A DNA stretch of 64,000 nt from Brassica napus (GCF_020379485.1 NC_063446.1:11889597-11953596); one strand, 5' to 3'; counted from the stretch's first letter, positions 1 through 10,970 are shown. Notes: generated by a model from the letters alone, not told the origin. Made by a program: numbers and translations.

Positions 1-1334
1 AGCTTGATTATGCTTCAACTTATCATGAGTTTAAAGTGTATCCAAGATGATTTGTGACATCCTCTTGAATCTATGGGCTATGCTGATTTAGGCTGATTGA
101 GTGAAAGGGTAAAATGTATAGTGTTAGATTACATGTTTCCTTGCTATCTAAGTGTTCTTATGGCTAGATTGGATTTGATCATTCTCAATCTAGATTTTAA
201 ATGGTTTTATGACTTAAAGTGTTTGTTAAAATGGTTGAATGAACTTAGTTATGCTCTAACTTGACTAACAAAATGGATTTAATGTTAAGATTACTAAATA
301 ATTATTAGACTTGTTTCAAATATATGTTTGAATGTGATCAGACCAAAGAAATTTAATGATTAATGCATGATTACATAGATATTTTTGTCCTAGAAAAGAA
401 TTGATCTATCTCCGTGTTCTAGACTGAGGATTTTTGATGATTGCTCACTTGCTATCTTAACTTAGAACAGCGTTATAAGAGCTCCTAAGCAATAGGGTCC
501 TTAAAAAAAAATTATAAAATATTAGGTGGGTCCCACCAAAATAAGAGAAATCGGTCACCGAAACCATAAAATAAAGACCGATTTTTTTTTCTTTTCTCGC
601 ACTGTTTGCAAGTCCCACTGACACGTGATAGACCGCGATTGGTGCGTTTTTTAATTTTTTTTTTAATCAGACAAAAAAAATTAAAAAAACTTACCTATGA
701 AACCGGCACACTCATCTCAGCGTTAATCATGCTATTCGAACTTATTCAACTGAGATCAAATGCTTAAAAACCCATGGGTCCTCTTTTAAACCATTGATTA
801 AAAGCTTTTGATTATTTTATTTTCTTGAAACTAAAAGCTTTTGATTATTTGTCTTCGTATTCATCTGTTTGATTTAGAGTAATTTATAAACTCTTTGAGA
901 ACACTTATTAAAAATACATTAAATTTTTAGTGTTTGAATTTTTTTTTTTGGTTGGTTTGACACCTCATATACTATATTGGTATTGAGAGTAAACTTAACC
1001 CACATAAAATCATGCGATAACGGCATCAAAGTTCTCTTTTCCTAAGATATCTATTTTCTACATTAAAATTTTGAAGATAGCGAGTACGTAAAAGACTAGG
1101 CTTGAAGTGATGTAATTCGAATATTTTGACGAGAAATTCATTAATATATATCGTGAAAACTTTATGGTCGCATTCAAGACCGTGATATATGTTTAATCAT
1201 AAAGAATACAAGAACATATGTTGCGGGTAGCGTGGAAATCTCCTCTATAGGCAGATAATTGCATGTGTACATGTACGTGTTGCCAAACTGATGATCACTT
1301 CTTGTAGCAATAGAGAGAAAATAAAATAAACAAG
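1..1334. other. Gene-free AT-rich flank
   Basis: I see no open reading frame with family character here. The stretch holds a MITE-like segment at about 466-700 (listed separately) and a short direct repeat of AAAGCTTTTGATTATTT near 800-850. The rest is AT-rich DNA without a recognisable feature. Confidence 0.6.
466..700. repeat. MITE-like repeat, copy A
   Basis: This segment matches, in inverted orientation, the segment at about 33655-33935. The shared core contains CACGTG, CCGCGATTGGT and TTTTTAATCAGACAAAAAAA, flanked by A- and T-runs. The left end has a TTAGAACAGCGTTA terminus resembling the TAAGAGCANCATTA ends seen elsewhere in the window. No coding capacity. The superfamily is uncertain; a PIF/Harbinger (Tourist-like) MITE is the best guess. 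Ends are approximate. Confidence 0.55.
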
Positions 1335-1339
1335 AAAAC

Positions 1340-1610
1340 TCTTATAAAAATAACTGGTATTTTATTATATCGCAGGAATTTAAATAAAAACAAAATTTTA
1401 TACCCGTACGAAGAAGATAACACTGATAAGAAAAGAGGATGTGTTATTAGAAGGAGAATGATGGATGTGTCTTACAAACGATGAAACGATCGTTTATATA
1501 AAAATGAAAAGTAAAGTTATTGTGCATGCATAGTGACAGCGGGACCCATAATGATATTAAAGTCAACAAATTATGCGCTTCCCCGTTTGCAATACGACGC
1601 TTCCATAACA
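1340..1610 (-). repeat. 3' LTR of copia element 1
   Basis: This is the downstream LTR in element orientation. On the minus strand it starts TGTTATGGAAGCG just after the polypurine tract and ends TTTTATAAGA. It pairs with 7222-7493 over its whole length with scattered substitutions and small indels. Confidence 0.92.
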
Positions 1611-1620
1611 CTCCCCCTTG
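1611..1620 (-). other. Polypurine tract, copia element 1
   Basis: The minus strand reads CAAGGGGGAG directly before the 3' LTR. This is the expected plus-strand primer for reverse transcription. The second copia element has the same AAGGGGGAG at 55408-55416. Confidence 0.85.
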
Positions 1621-1624
1621 GGGA

Positions 1625-1745
1625 CCGGTGTCATTATCCACTCTCGCTTAACGTCTTTGTTGACTCGTTAAAAACCTTTTTAGGAAAACCCAAAAGGAAA
1701 AACCATAGTAAGGTAAAAAGAGTACAACTACGTAAGCTCCCCCTC
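1625..1745 (-). other. Conserved 3' noncoding block, copia element 1
   Basis: Between the RNase H stop and the polypurine tract, the minus strand carries TTGTACTCTTTTT, then GGGTTTTCC, then AGGTTTTTAACGAG. The same blocks occur in the same order in the unrelated-in-detail second copia element (55283-55370). Function unknown; its position suggests a role in the RNA 3' end, packaging or plus-strand priming. Confidence 0.7.
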
Positions 1746-1755
1746 GAATGAGCAA

Positions 1756-2253
1756 TCATAGATCCTTCTGATGACGCATTCCAATGTTACGAACATGTTT
1801 TCTGAATACCGAAGTCGGAAGTGATTTTGTGAAGAGGTCAGCTGCATTGTCGCATGATTGGACATATCTTACTTCAATCTCTTTCTTCTTTACGAGCTCT
1901 TCAGTGTATGAGAAGAACTTCGGATGAATATGCTTTGTTCTATCGCTTTTAATATATCCGTCCTTTGTTTGAGCAACACATGCTGCATTATCTTCATATA
2001 GAATAGTTGGCTCCGTATTTTCACCAATCCCGCTGCTTGAACAGATGTGTCGGCTCATTGATCTCAGCCATACACATTCTCTACTTGCTTCATGGAGTGC
2101 AATGATCTCAGCATGATTTGAAGAAGTAGCCACGAGCGTTTGTTTCTGGGAACGCCAAGATATAGCAGTGCCTCCAATCGTAAAAACGTATCCTGTTTGC
2201 GATCGGGCTTTGTGTGGATCTGAAAGATATCCTGCATCTGCAAAACCAACCAT
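1756..2253 (-). pseudogene. Copia RNase H domain
   Basis: This is the C-terminal RNase H part of the copia polyprotein. Visible signatures are GFADAGYLSDP at the start, SWRSQKQTLVATSS, the AEIIALHEA helix, ILYEDNAACVAQ, and a DLFTKSLP end. The frame matches gag, protease and integrase but not the adjacent reverse transcriptase, so a frameshift lies between 2253 and 2441. RNase H would degrade the RNA of the RNA-DNA hybrid in the virus-like particle. The domain looks full length but cannot be made as part of one polyprotein here. Confidence 0.9.
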
Positions 2254-2440
2254 TTAACCTTTTGAACTTTTAGGATAAAACAAGCCTAAATCAATGGTCC
2301 CTTGGAGGTAACGAAAAACATGTTTAATCTCATTCCAATGTCTTCGAGTTGGAGATGAGCTGAATCTTGCAAAAGATTCACAGCAAATGATATATCAGGC
2401 CGTGTACAATTTGCAAGGTACATCAGCGCTCCAATTGCAC

Positions 2441-3853
2441 TTAGATATGGTACTTCCGGACCAAGTATTTCTTCTTTCTCCTCAGGTGGTCAAAATATAT
2501 CACTTTCAATATTAATTGACCTAACGACCATCGGGTGCTAAGAGGAGTTGATTTATCCATGTTAAATCGTTTCAACACTCTTTTAGTGTATGTGGATTGA
2601 TGCACAAATATACCATTTTGTGAATGTTCTATTTGTAGGCCAAGACAATACCGTGTCTGTCCTAGGTCTTTCATCTCGAATTCTCCTTTGAGATAGTCGG
2701 ATGCCTTTTGTATTTCCTTTTGAGTTCCGATGATGTTAAGATCATCGACATATACCACGATTATTACAAATCCGGATATTGTTTTCTTGATGAAAACACA
2801 TGGGCATATAGGGTCATTCACATATCCTTCTTTTATTAAATGATCACTGAGACGATTATACCACATACGTCCAGATTGCTTTAACCCATATAATGATCTT
2901 TGTAATTTTATTGCACATAACTCTTTAGGTTTGGAACTTAATGCTTCTGGCATTTTAAATTCATCAGGAACTTTCATGTAGATATCAGTATCTAATGATC
3001 CATATAGATAAGCTGTAACAACATCCATGAGACGCATCTCAAGATTTTTATCAGCGGCTAGACTCATCAGGAATCTAAATGTGATCGCATCCATTACATG
3101 AGAATATGTTTCCTCATAATCAATACCAGGTCTTTGAGAAAATCGTTGGGCTACAAGGCGAGCTTTATACCTTGTAATCTCATTTTTCTCATTTCGTTTT
3201 CGAACGAAAATCCATCTGTACCCAACTGGTCTCACATCTTCAGGTGTGAGTACAATAGATCCAAACACTTTTCGTTTGTTAAGCGAATCAAGTTCGATTT
3301 GTATTGCTTCTTTCCATTTATTCCAATCATGTCTCTTTTGACATTCATATATGGATTTCGGTTCTGGATCATTGGTATCTTCATTTACCTCATTTGACAT
3401 AAGATATGAGAAAACATCACCAATGTCATCATTTTCATTCCTTTTCCATATCCTTTTATTATGGATGTAATTAATAGAAATCTCATGATTATCTTTCGAT
3501 TCATGATGCTCTGATTCATCAGAGTCCTTATCATTTATTTCTTCCAAAATATTTTCTGCTATTTTGGGTGCATCATATATTTCAGCTTTCTTCTGTTTCC
3601 TAGGATTCTTATCCTTAGAACCAACAGGTCTACCACGCTTCAGGCGTGTTTTTGGCTCTCGTGTGTCATCCTCATTTTCTTGTTCATTTGGCATTTTGAT
3701 ACGAGCATGAGCATTTGCAGCTGGTATATGAGATTTAGTTACCGTCTTGGTATCTGCAAATGCATCAGGTAGCTGGTTAACTATACTCTTTAAATGCATA
3801 ATTCGTCGAACTTCTAGTTCTGACTCTTTAGTAGGAGGATCAATATATAACAA
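2441..3853 (-). pseudogene. Copia reverse transcriptase domain
   Basis: This 470-codon open segment covers the integrase-RT linker and most of the RT (RVT_2) domain. The catalytic YVDD is present (YVDDLNIIG), as are RYKARLVAQ, the SLYGLKQSGRMWYNRL motif and the FEMKDLG palm segment. Residues 60-150 form a charged linker with a lysine-rich stretch (KRGRPVGSKDKNPRKQKK). The frame differs from integrase upstream and RNase H downstream, so at least two frameshifts isolate it. The C-terminal end runs into out-of-frame residues. Confidence 0.92.
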
Positions 3854-3987
3854 TAATGGTACACTCCATTTTATATCACTTCCAACATTTTTGTTTTCTC
3901 CCCCTAGAACTGGGAATACATTTTCGTCAAAATGACAATCAGCAAAACGTGCTGTAAAGACGTCACCAGTCTGTGGTTCTAGGTATC

Positions 3988-4937
3988 TTATAATTGATGA
4001 GAGTCACAACCAACATATATTCCCAACCTTCTTTGTGGTCCCATCTTTGTTCGTTGTGGTGGTGCTACAGGCACATATACTGCACAACCAAAGATTCTTA
4101 AATGGGAAATATTTGGTTCTCGACCAAACGCTAATTCTAGTGGGGAATACTTGTGGTATGCACTCGGTCTGATTCGAATGAGTGTTTCTGCGTGCAAAAT
4201 AGCATGTCCCCATACAGAGGTTGGAAGTTTTTATCTCATGATCAATGGTCTTGCAATCAGTTGCATACGCTTAATTAAAGATTCAGCCAAACCATTTTGC
4301 GTATGAACATGAGCCACAGAATGTTCAACTTCAATTCCCGTTACCATACAATAATCATTGAATGCTTGGGATGTGAATTCACCAGCGTTGTCTAATCTAA
4401 CTTTTTTAATATTATAATCAGGGAACTGTGTCCGCAGTTTGATTATCTCAGTTAGAAATCTCGCAAATGCCATGTTTCGAGATGATAATAGACAAACGTG
4501 TGACCATCTACTCGATGCGTCAATTAATACCATAAAATAGTGGAATGGTCCACATGGTGGATGTATCGGTCCACATATATCACCTTGAATTCTTTCAAAG
4601 AACTTTGGTGATTCTTTATGATTTTGGTTGGCGATGGCCTTACGATCAATTTTCCTAGAGAACATGCAACACATGTCATTTTATTCCCTTGAGAAATCTC
4701 CTGGATTTTCAGTGAATGACCATGTGAGCTCTCTATGATTCTACGCATCATTGTGGTGCCCGGGTGACCGAGGCGATCATGCCATAAATTAAAATCTTCT
4801 GGATTTTGTTTTACCATAAAATTTGATTCGATTGCATTGATATAAGTATGGTGTAATCCCGAAGGAAGTTCTGGAAACTTTTCCAATATGTGTCTTTTGC
4901 CAAATTTATCAGAAATTATATATACGCTTCTTTCCAT
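3988..4937 (-). pseudogene. Copia GAG-pre-integrase and integrase
   Basis: The pre-integrase zinc-binding module appears at 4937-4524 (WHDRLGHPG, then MTCVACSLGK) in one frame. The integrase core follows at 4674-4231 in another. Candidate catalytic residues are visible in QGDICGP (D), VRLDNAGEF (D) and NGLAESLIKR (E). The core's end continues at 4197-3988 (LAFGREPNISHLRIFGC) after an in-frame stop near 4231. The protein would insert the cDNA into the genome. The frame change and the stop make it inactive. Confidence 0.9.
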
Positions 4938-5337
4938 TTTCAGTTACAGACTGAGTATCATATCCTTGACGATATATGTCTTTAAAACTCAACAAATTTC
5001 TTCTGGAATTTGGAGAATATAGTGCATTATTTATGGAAATTTTTGTTCCATTTGGCAATGTAAAGTTTGCTTTACCATTTTCTTCAATCAAGTCTGCAGG
5101 ACCTGATATTGTATTGACAGTAATTCTTTTTGGTTTTATATCTGAGAAATATATATTTTTTCTCAAGATAGTGTGCGTTGTTCCACTATCTAGTATACAT
5201 ATCTCTTGAATCTCTTTCTTAGAGTTTGTTCCATTTGCGTTTTGATCCATTTCTGAAATTATCATAAACATTAAACAAGAGTGAAACGTGAAATTTATTA
5301 ATTGATTATATAAAGAAAACACACAATAATTATACAT
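4909..5337 (-). pseudogene. Copia aspartic protease domain
   Basis: The open segment contains ILDSGTTHTI, the copia protease active site (D-S/T-G), followed by a beta-rich region including NALYSPNSRRNLLSF. This protease would cut the gag-pol polyprotein. It is in the gag frame, but it is cut off from gag by stops between 5337 and 5524 and from the pre-integrase module by a frame change near 4930. Confidence 0.88.
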
Positions 5338-5523
5338 ATATTGTTGTTAAAACAACATTATTCTTTGAAAAACATAATTATTATACATTACAAATAAGGA
5401 CTATTCAGTAGTCTTATTAGAAACATTTCTGTACTCTTCAAGAGTATTCTAGTCCAGCTCATTTGCGAAATCAGAGGATTCAAGGTATGAGATCCCTTCA
5501 ACGTTTTCCGTGAGATTCACTTC

Positions 5524-6408
5524 TTAAGCATTTCCTTTTACGGACTCTTGATATAATTTGCACAAATGTGGGGGAGTACGACAGGTACGGGAACAATGTC
5601 CTTTACATCCACATCTGTAACATACAGTCTCACTTTTCTTTGTGGTATCCTCTTCGGTTTCTTTGCCTTTAGGAGGTTGTTCAGATCTAACCCATTTGTT
5701 AGATCTAATACTTTTAAGATAGTAAGGCTTTCCACGTTTGTTGTTGAAACGCCGACCACGACCTCGGTTGGTCTGGTTTCTCCTTCCCGAATATTCTACC
5801 ACCGTAGCATTCACTTCGGGAAATGTCTTGGCTCCCGTAGGTCGGGAATTATGGTTTTTGATTAGTAACTCATCGTTCTTTTCAGCCAACATGAGTGTTA
5901 CCATCAATTCAGAAAATTTGGTGTACCCACATTTTCTGTAAATTCAGGATAAGACGTTGTGTTCTTTGTGGAAAGTATTGTATGTCTTGTCAAGCATTTC
6001 TGCTTCGGTGACAGGGTTACCACAATATTTTAATTGTGCAACTATCCTCAAGATAGTGGAATTGTAATCTCTAACCCTTTGGAAATCCTGAAACCTCAGG
6101 GTTTTCCACTCTTCAAGAGCGTGAGGGAGATTGATTTCCTTTTGATTATCGAATCTGTCTTTCAAGGCTTGCCATAGTACGGATGGGTCCTCAACGTCTC
6201 CATAGTCGTGAGTTAGATTCTCATCTAAGTGCTTCTTCAGGAAGATTATCGCTTCGGCTATATGCTCGGGTGGCGATTTGTTACCGACTTTTATCGCTTC
6301 GGTTATCTTTTTTATTACAAGATAAGGTTTCACATTTGTGACCCATCTGACATAGTTTTCGCCGGTTACTTTCAGAGCCGGGAACTGGAGTTTCTCGATG
6401 TTTGCCAT
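5524..6408 (-). pseudogene. Copia gag
   Basis: The reading frame starts at an ATG (6408) with MANIEKLQFPALKVTGENY, typical of the copia N-terminal gag domain. It continues through a UBN2-like capsid region (HALEEWKTLRFQDFQRVRDYN). A single in-frame TGA at 5944 interrupts it, after which the same frame continues. The C-terminal half has an RG-rich basic stretch and a CCHC zinc knuckle (CYRCGCKGHCSRTC). Gag would form the particle and bind RNA. One stop apart, the frame is otherwise open to 5524. Confidence 0.9.
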
Positions 6409-6919
6409 TTGTATTTCTAAAACACATAAATAAAAATTATTAGAATATTATTCATATTAAAAGGAACCGTTTACATTAATCATGCAAGCAATTACAAGGA
6501 GAAGCGATGTAAAGAAAATTAAACCGGTATTCATCTTAAATTCACTCGGAGTAAATTCTCCAACGAATAAACCATAAATAGAAACACAAATAAAAATGGC
6601 ACATAAAAACAAAAGTGCGCGAATCATCTTTCTTGAAATGAAAAATCGGAGGAGAGCGATTTGAAATTTTTGAGAGAAGATGAAATGTTTTGGATGATGA
6701 AATGGAGTGAAAATGAGTTGTATTTATAGATGAAAATTACTGTTCATGACCGTTGGAGAAAGGAAATATTTTTGAAATTTTTTTTTTGTGACCGTTGGTG
6801 TTAAATCGAGTGCACCAAAAATCAGTCTGAAAATATCGTATTAAACAGTCAATCAAATCTATAAAATTTCATAAAAGTAAAAAAACATTATGGCATTGAA
6901 ATATTTATGTTATGACAAG

Positions 6920-7190
6920 AAATCATGCGACGGCTTAGCCGATCAATACCGAGTAATAAATAAATTATACGGCGGCTCGACCGACCAATTAATAATAAAC
7001 AGAATATAAGGCGGCTCGGCCGACCAATGAATAATAAACAGAATATAAGGCGGTTCGACCGACCAATAAATAAATTAAATTACTAGTAAATAATATAGGC
7101 GGTATTCCGACCACTATAACATGATATAAATAATAGTAGAGACGGTATACCGACCATTATAACAGGGTATAAATGATACAAATAAATTTT
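6920..7190 (-). repeat. Tandem repeats in copia element 1 leader
   Basis: About six imperfect units of roughly 40-50 bp lie between the primer-binding site and gag. On the plus strand each has a GC-rich head such as GGCGGCTCGACCGACCAAT followed by an AT-rich spacer (AATAATAAACAGAATATAA). Heads start near 6927, 6971, 7011, 7050, 7099 and 7143. The central units are most alike. They sit in what would be the untranslated leader of the genomic RNA. Confidence 0.8.
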
Positions 7191-7207
7191 ACCGAATCGC
7201 AGAGTGA

Positions 7208-7221
7208 TCGTGCTGATAACG
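7208..7221 (-). other. Primer-binding site, copia element 1
   Basis: Directly inside the 5' LTR the minus strand reads CGTTATCAGCACGA. I recognise this as the site used by many plant copia elements, complementary to an internal part of initiator methionine tRNA. The second copia element has the same site at 49784-49798. Confidence 0.8.
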
Positions 7222-7493
7222 TGTTATAAAAAGAACTGGTATTTTATTATATCGCAGGAATTTAAATAAGGGCAAAATTTTATACACGTACGAAGAAGAT
7301 AACATTGATAAGAAGAGAAGATGTGTTATTAGAAAGAGAAGGATGAATGTGTCTTACAAACGATCGAAACGATCGTTATATAGAAATAAAAAGTAAAGTT
7401 ACGGTGCATGCATAGTAATAGCGGGACCTATAATGATATTAAAGTCAACAAATTCTGCGTCTCCCCCGTTTGCAATACGACGCTTCCGTAACA
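7222..7493 (-). repeat. 5' LTR of copia element 1
   Basis: This is the upstream LTR in element orientation. On the minus strand it begins TGTTACGGAAGCG and ends TTTTATAACA, so its TG...CA ends are intact. It would contain the element promoter. It is followed outwards by the target duplication AAAAC. Confidence 0.92.
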
Positions 7494-7498
7494 AAAAC

Positions 7499-8629
7499 TG
7501 GTTTCCCATGCTATCGTCAACGCTTTCTTAAGCATATGACCCAATTTTTTTTTTTTTTTTTAAGTATATGACCCAAATGGCCAAATATTAGGTCTCACGT
7601 AACGATGAACTAGTGGGAGATGTTAAGAAAGCGACAATACAAATAAAGTAAAGAAGTTATATCACTCGGGGCTAAAGAAGATGAAATAAGCCAAACATCT
7701 TCTGTGTTACCAAAAAAAAAAAAAAGAAGCCAAACATCTTCTATCTTCTATCGTTTAGCCTCAGTTTTCAAAAAGGTATGTCTTTACCTAAAAATGTATT
7801 TGGAATTTTTTGAATTTAATTAATATTAGAGAACCGGTATTAAATATCTACAAATATCATCAATTTATTTAAAGTAATATCATGCATCTGAATGATCAAT
7901 TAGTCTATTTAATCAAAATGGGAATCCACTAAGATGTTTTGTCGTTGCTCAAACATATTGACAAATATTAAACTAGTACCTAATAATGATGATGATAATA
8001 TGAATTAGGTGATAGGTTGCAAAATCCAATCAAAGGTCACCCATGTCTCCTTCATGGAAGTTGATCTGGCAACAGAAAATACAAGTAACTCAACGGTTAA
8101 ATAAATTCAAAATTAGTGGATGTGTATTTTGTGGTTGCAAACTAAGTGGATGTGTATTTTATTGTTACTGCATTATGATTGTCACGTAGACATTGTCTGA
8201 AATGAAACAACAAGTGGATTGGCTCAAGTTATGGATAATAAGTGGATTGGCCCAAGTTGAAGACTTGATATGCTGATTATGTTAAGAGATGATAAGTTAT
8301 CCAAACAAGTGAAAGAGACTCAAAGGAAGAGGGAACTGATTTGTTCATATTGTAACAAAAAATACTTTAGAGCTCTACGGCTAACTCTACGTCGATCCGT
8401 TTTTTTTTTTCATTTTTCAATTTATTCACTATAAACTCTACTAGATATATACTGCAAATAAATATAACTTTATTGAATAAAAGTCATTTCGTAGCCTCGA
8501 ATCTGATATCGTTGTTGGTTTTACTAAGATTCTTATCGTAACTTTTATTCTCAAAAAAAAAAAAACTTTTGTTCTCTAATTGTTCATAAATTCAAAATAG
8601 TTTTAAGATCAACATTTTAAATAGAAGTG
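7499..8629. other. Gene-free stretch between copia and Harbinger-like elements
   Basis: AT-rich DNA with several A or T runs. Two short direct repeats are visible: GCCAAACATCTTCT near 7690 and 7727, and AGTGGATGTGTATTTT near 8115 and 8150. I see no supportable gene. Confidence 0.5.
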
Positions 8630-9114
8630 TAAGAGCACCATTATTCTAGAGACCCTAAATGTGTCTCTTATTTTTTTTTTTAATATTTTTTAATTGTAAA
8701 AGTGAATTAAGAGACTGGATTAAAAAAACCTTAAAATTTACATGCTCCATTGCAAGCCTCTTATTTAGGGGTTCTTAAAAAAAAAAAAAATTTGCCAAGG
8801 AGAAAAACGATTTACTTCTCAACTCCTCCACGCCACAGTGTGATCAAATGATTCAAACACCATTTTTATTTCTCACCAAATCAACTCTATAACTTCAGCA
8901 ATTCATGTTTCCGTGAAAACTATAACCTATCAGAGTTAGCCACACAAAGGCAGGAGGTAAGATACCTTACTTGAGGAAACAGATGATTGTGATATGCCCG
9001 TAGTAGAATCTGGAAGTAACAAACCCAATGAGATTCCTTGCCAACTTCTTTAAATAAAACAATGTTTCACAATGTACTAAAGTAATGATAAGGCCAACAT
9101 CAGACTGAAGATAG

Positions 9115-9391
9115 GCCAAATACTTCCCAAGCTTCCTTAACCGCTTTTCGAATGGTGGCTGCACCGATGCGACGTCTAGCTCGAGAGCTGTGGCTTGGGT
9201 TCCAGTTGAACCGAAGCTGTTGATGTTGGAGCAGAGAGAGTTGAGGCGGTCGACACGATGTGCTGCTGCGATAATCTTACAGCCAGCTTTGACCAAATCA
9301 AGACAGATCTCTTTTCCTATACCAGAGGAAGCTCCTGTCACAAGAACCACTTTGTCTTTGAGGTCAGCCATGGCTCCAACTTCGTCAACAC
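9115..9391 (-). pseudogene. Short-chain dehydrogenase fragment
   Basis: The minus strand encodes an N-terminal Rossmann segment: [18 protein letters not shown] with the TGxxxGIG cofactor loop, then [19 protein letters not shown] and [10 protein letters not shown]. It resembles the Arabidopsis SDR group around At3g55290, as I remember it. At least two frameshifts are present: one between the KLEPW-like start and LKDK, and one after ALELDVAS, where the [17 protein letters not shown] continuation is out of frame. The fragment begins at a plausible intron acceptor (GAAGCAG, 9391). It stops after about 90 codons of a roughly 280-residue family, and the catalytic YxxxK is absent. It is a captured, dead fragment. 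Confidence 0.85.
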
Positions 9392-9495
9392 CTGCTTCAG
9401 ATGGACCATAAATCACACGATCAAAAAGATTACACAAGCCATATATTAAAGACAAAATCAATGTACGTGATTTGGAGAGAAAAGATGTATCTCAC

Positions 9496-9808
9496 AGTTT
9501 GATGATTGTGCTCTTATCGCACTCCACAAGACAGGGCTGAGAATCCTCAAATCCCTCGCTCCTCCGGCTTTCTTCTTCGCCTTCCCCGTCGTACCCGCCA
9601 CGACCGATTCTCCTGCGTTGATCGGCGAAGGAGGAGGCAGAGATGAAGGATTAGACGACTGGTTGGGATTATCCTTCACTGACGAACCTTTCTTCCGGCG
9701 GCGGGTTGCGATCTCTGCCGCTTCTTCCTCGATTTCTCGGATCGGAGATTGTGAGCGAGAGAGAGACAGAGCACGAACGAAAGAAAGGAGAAAGTGATCT
9801 GCCAACAC
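9496..9808 (-). pseudogene. Exon-like fragment of unknown gene
   Basis: An open frame of about 100 codons encodes a basic, low-complexity segment (EEAAEIATRRRKKGS, SSNPSSLPPPSPINAGES, KAKKKAGGARDLRILSP). It ends at a good donor-like site (CAAACT followed by GTGAGA at 9495). No ATG begins the frame; GTG is the first start-like codon. It precedes the SDR fragment on the same strand within the same transposon, as if first exons of two genes had been joined. I do not recognise the source gene with confidence. Confidence 0.5.
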
Positions 9809-10489
9809 GTGTCTTCAAGATACGTTTCTTCCATTGCCTATTTAAGATACGTCTCTTCTTTTAATTGCTGTTTTTTCTTTTCATTTAATCCTAATAATGC
9901 TTAAGAACCCCCTTAAAATACAGGGATAATGATGCTCTAATGCAATAAAAAAATGTATCTACAAGATCACTCACCTACTAGTCTTTTTTTTTGTTTTATA
10001 ATAGAATGAATTTGACTAAGACCACGTGGGCTCTTATAGGTCGTACTGAACTTCTTTTCAGAATTATTTTCCATCTCTGTTCTCTCCATCTTTATTTCTT
10101 CATTGCGTCAGTCAATGTTGTTACTCCATTATCTCTCTTTCGATTCCATGGTTGGAAATTTTCAGTATATATCCAGAGTTTGCAGCCGTACTAAATGATT
10201 TGTTAGCGTGTGGAAAAATACAATCCTCCTGAATAATCTCTTAACTATCATTAGTAGAGTAACATTATCATTTTCTTTTGTTTTTGTCATCATCACTTAG
10301 GAGGTTACCTTTTATATAGTTTGAAACTTCAAAGCAGTCACTGAGAATAATTAATTTTGTCTTTTACCCTCAACAAATCAAGTAATATGATCTCTTAGTT
10401 TTTTTTTTTTTTTGCGTGTGTGTGTCAGCAATGCATCACTAAGTTTTGCTTCTTTTCTCATAGTGTCAAAGTTTGCTTCTAATTTCATA

Positions 10490-10970
10490 GTGTCAACATA
10501 TTATTAATAGGCCATGTTATAAGTGAAGTGATTAATCTGTATATGCATGGAATATAGATGGAGTTGATTAAATTGTATTTTCATGTGTTTTACTATCCAT
10601 TAACTTCTATAAAATTAGGTTTATACGAATGTTATTGTTGTGTCAACAAAATATTAATAGGTTTTGTTATAAGTGAAGTATTAATCTGTATATGCATGGA
10701 ATGTAGATGGAGTTGATGATTAAATTGTATATTTATGTGTTTTTACTATCCATTAATTTCTAGATGAATGACCATCTAGTGGTTTATACGTACTGATGTT
10801 ATTGTTGTGTCAACAAAATATTAATAGGTTATGTTATAAGTGAAATAATTAATTATATGCATGGAATGTAGATGGAGTTGATTAAATTGTATATTCAGGT
10901 GTTTTACTATCCATGAACTTCTAGATAAATGACCATCTAGTGGTTTATACTGATGTCATTGTTGTATATC
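10490..10970 (+). repeat. Three tandem copies of a 150-166-bp unit
   Basis: Copies begin at GTGTCAAC near 10490, 10640 and 10807. Each contains ATTAATAGG, GTTATAAGTGAA, ATATGCATGGAAT, TAGATGGAGTTGAT and TTTTACTATCCAT in the same order. The second and third also share GACCATCTAGTGGTTTATAC, replaced by another sequence in the first. No coding frame is evident. The unit boundaries and spacing indicate local tandem duplication followed by divergence. Confidence 0.85.

Larger units (their letters stand above)
1340..7493 (-). mobile_element. Ty1/copia LTR retrotransposon, degenerate
   Basis: This 6154-bp element reads on the minus strand. Two LTRs of about 271 bp (1340-1610 and 7222-7493) are flanked by a perfect 5-bp target duplication AAAAC (1335-1339 and 7494-7498). 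Between them, in minus-strand order, lie a primer-binding site, a repeat-rich leader, gag with a CCHC zinc knuckle, protease, integrase, reverse transcriptase, RNase H, a conserved 3' noncoding block and a polypurine tract. Integrase before reverse transcriptase is the diagnostic copia order. The LTRs are roughly 90% identical by eye. In-frame stops and frameshifts break the polyprotein, so it is non-autonomous. The outer LTR terminus at 1340 reads TC instead of TG. Confidence 0.95.
8633..9937. mobile_element. PIF/Harbinger-like element carrying gene fragments
   Basis: The ends form short terminal inverted repeats, GAGCACCATTATT at the left and GAGCATCATTATC (reverse complement) at the right. 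A 3-bp TAA duplication flanks them (8630-8632 and 9938-9940), the PIF/Harbinger target preference. The 1305-bp interior has no transposase. It carries pieces of two host genes on the minus strand, each with intron-like boundaries, so it looks like a gene-capturing (Pack-type) element. Two separate short elements bracketing a processed region is the alternative. TIR identity extends only about a dozen bases. Confidence 0.6.

Noticed and set aside
1533..1751. Open frame across the 3' LTR of copia element 1
   Set aside because: It crosses LTR, polypurine tract and 3' noncoding block on the opposite strand to the element; a chance frame.
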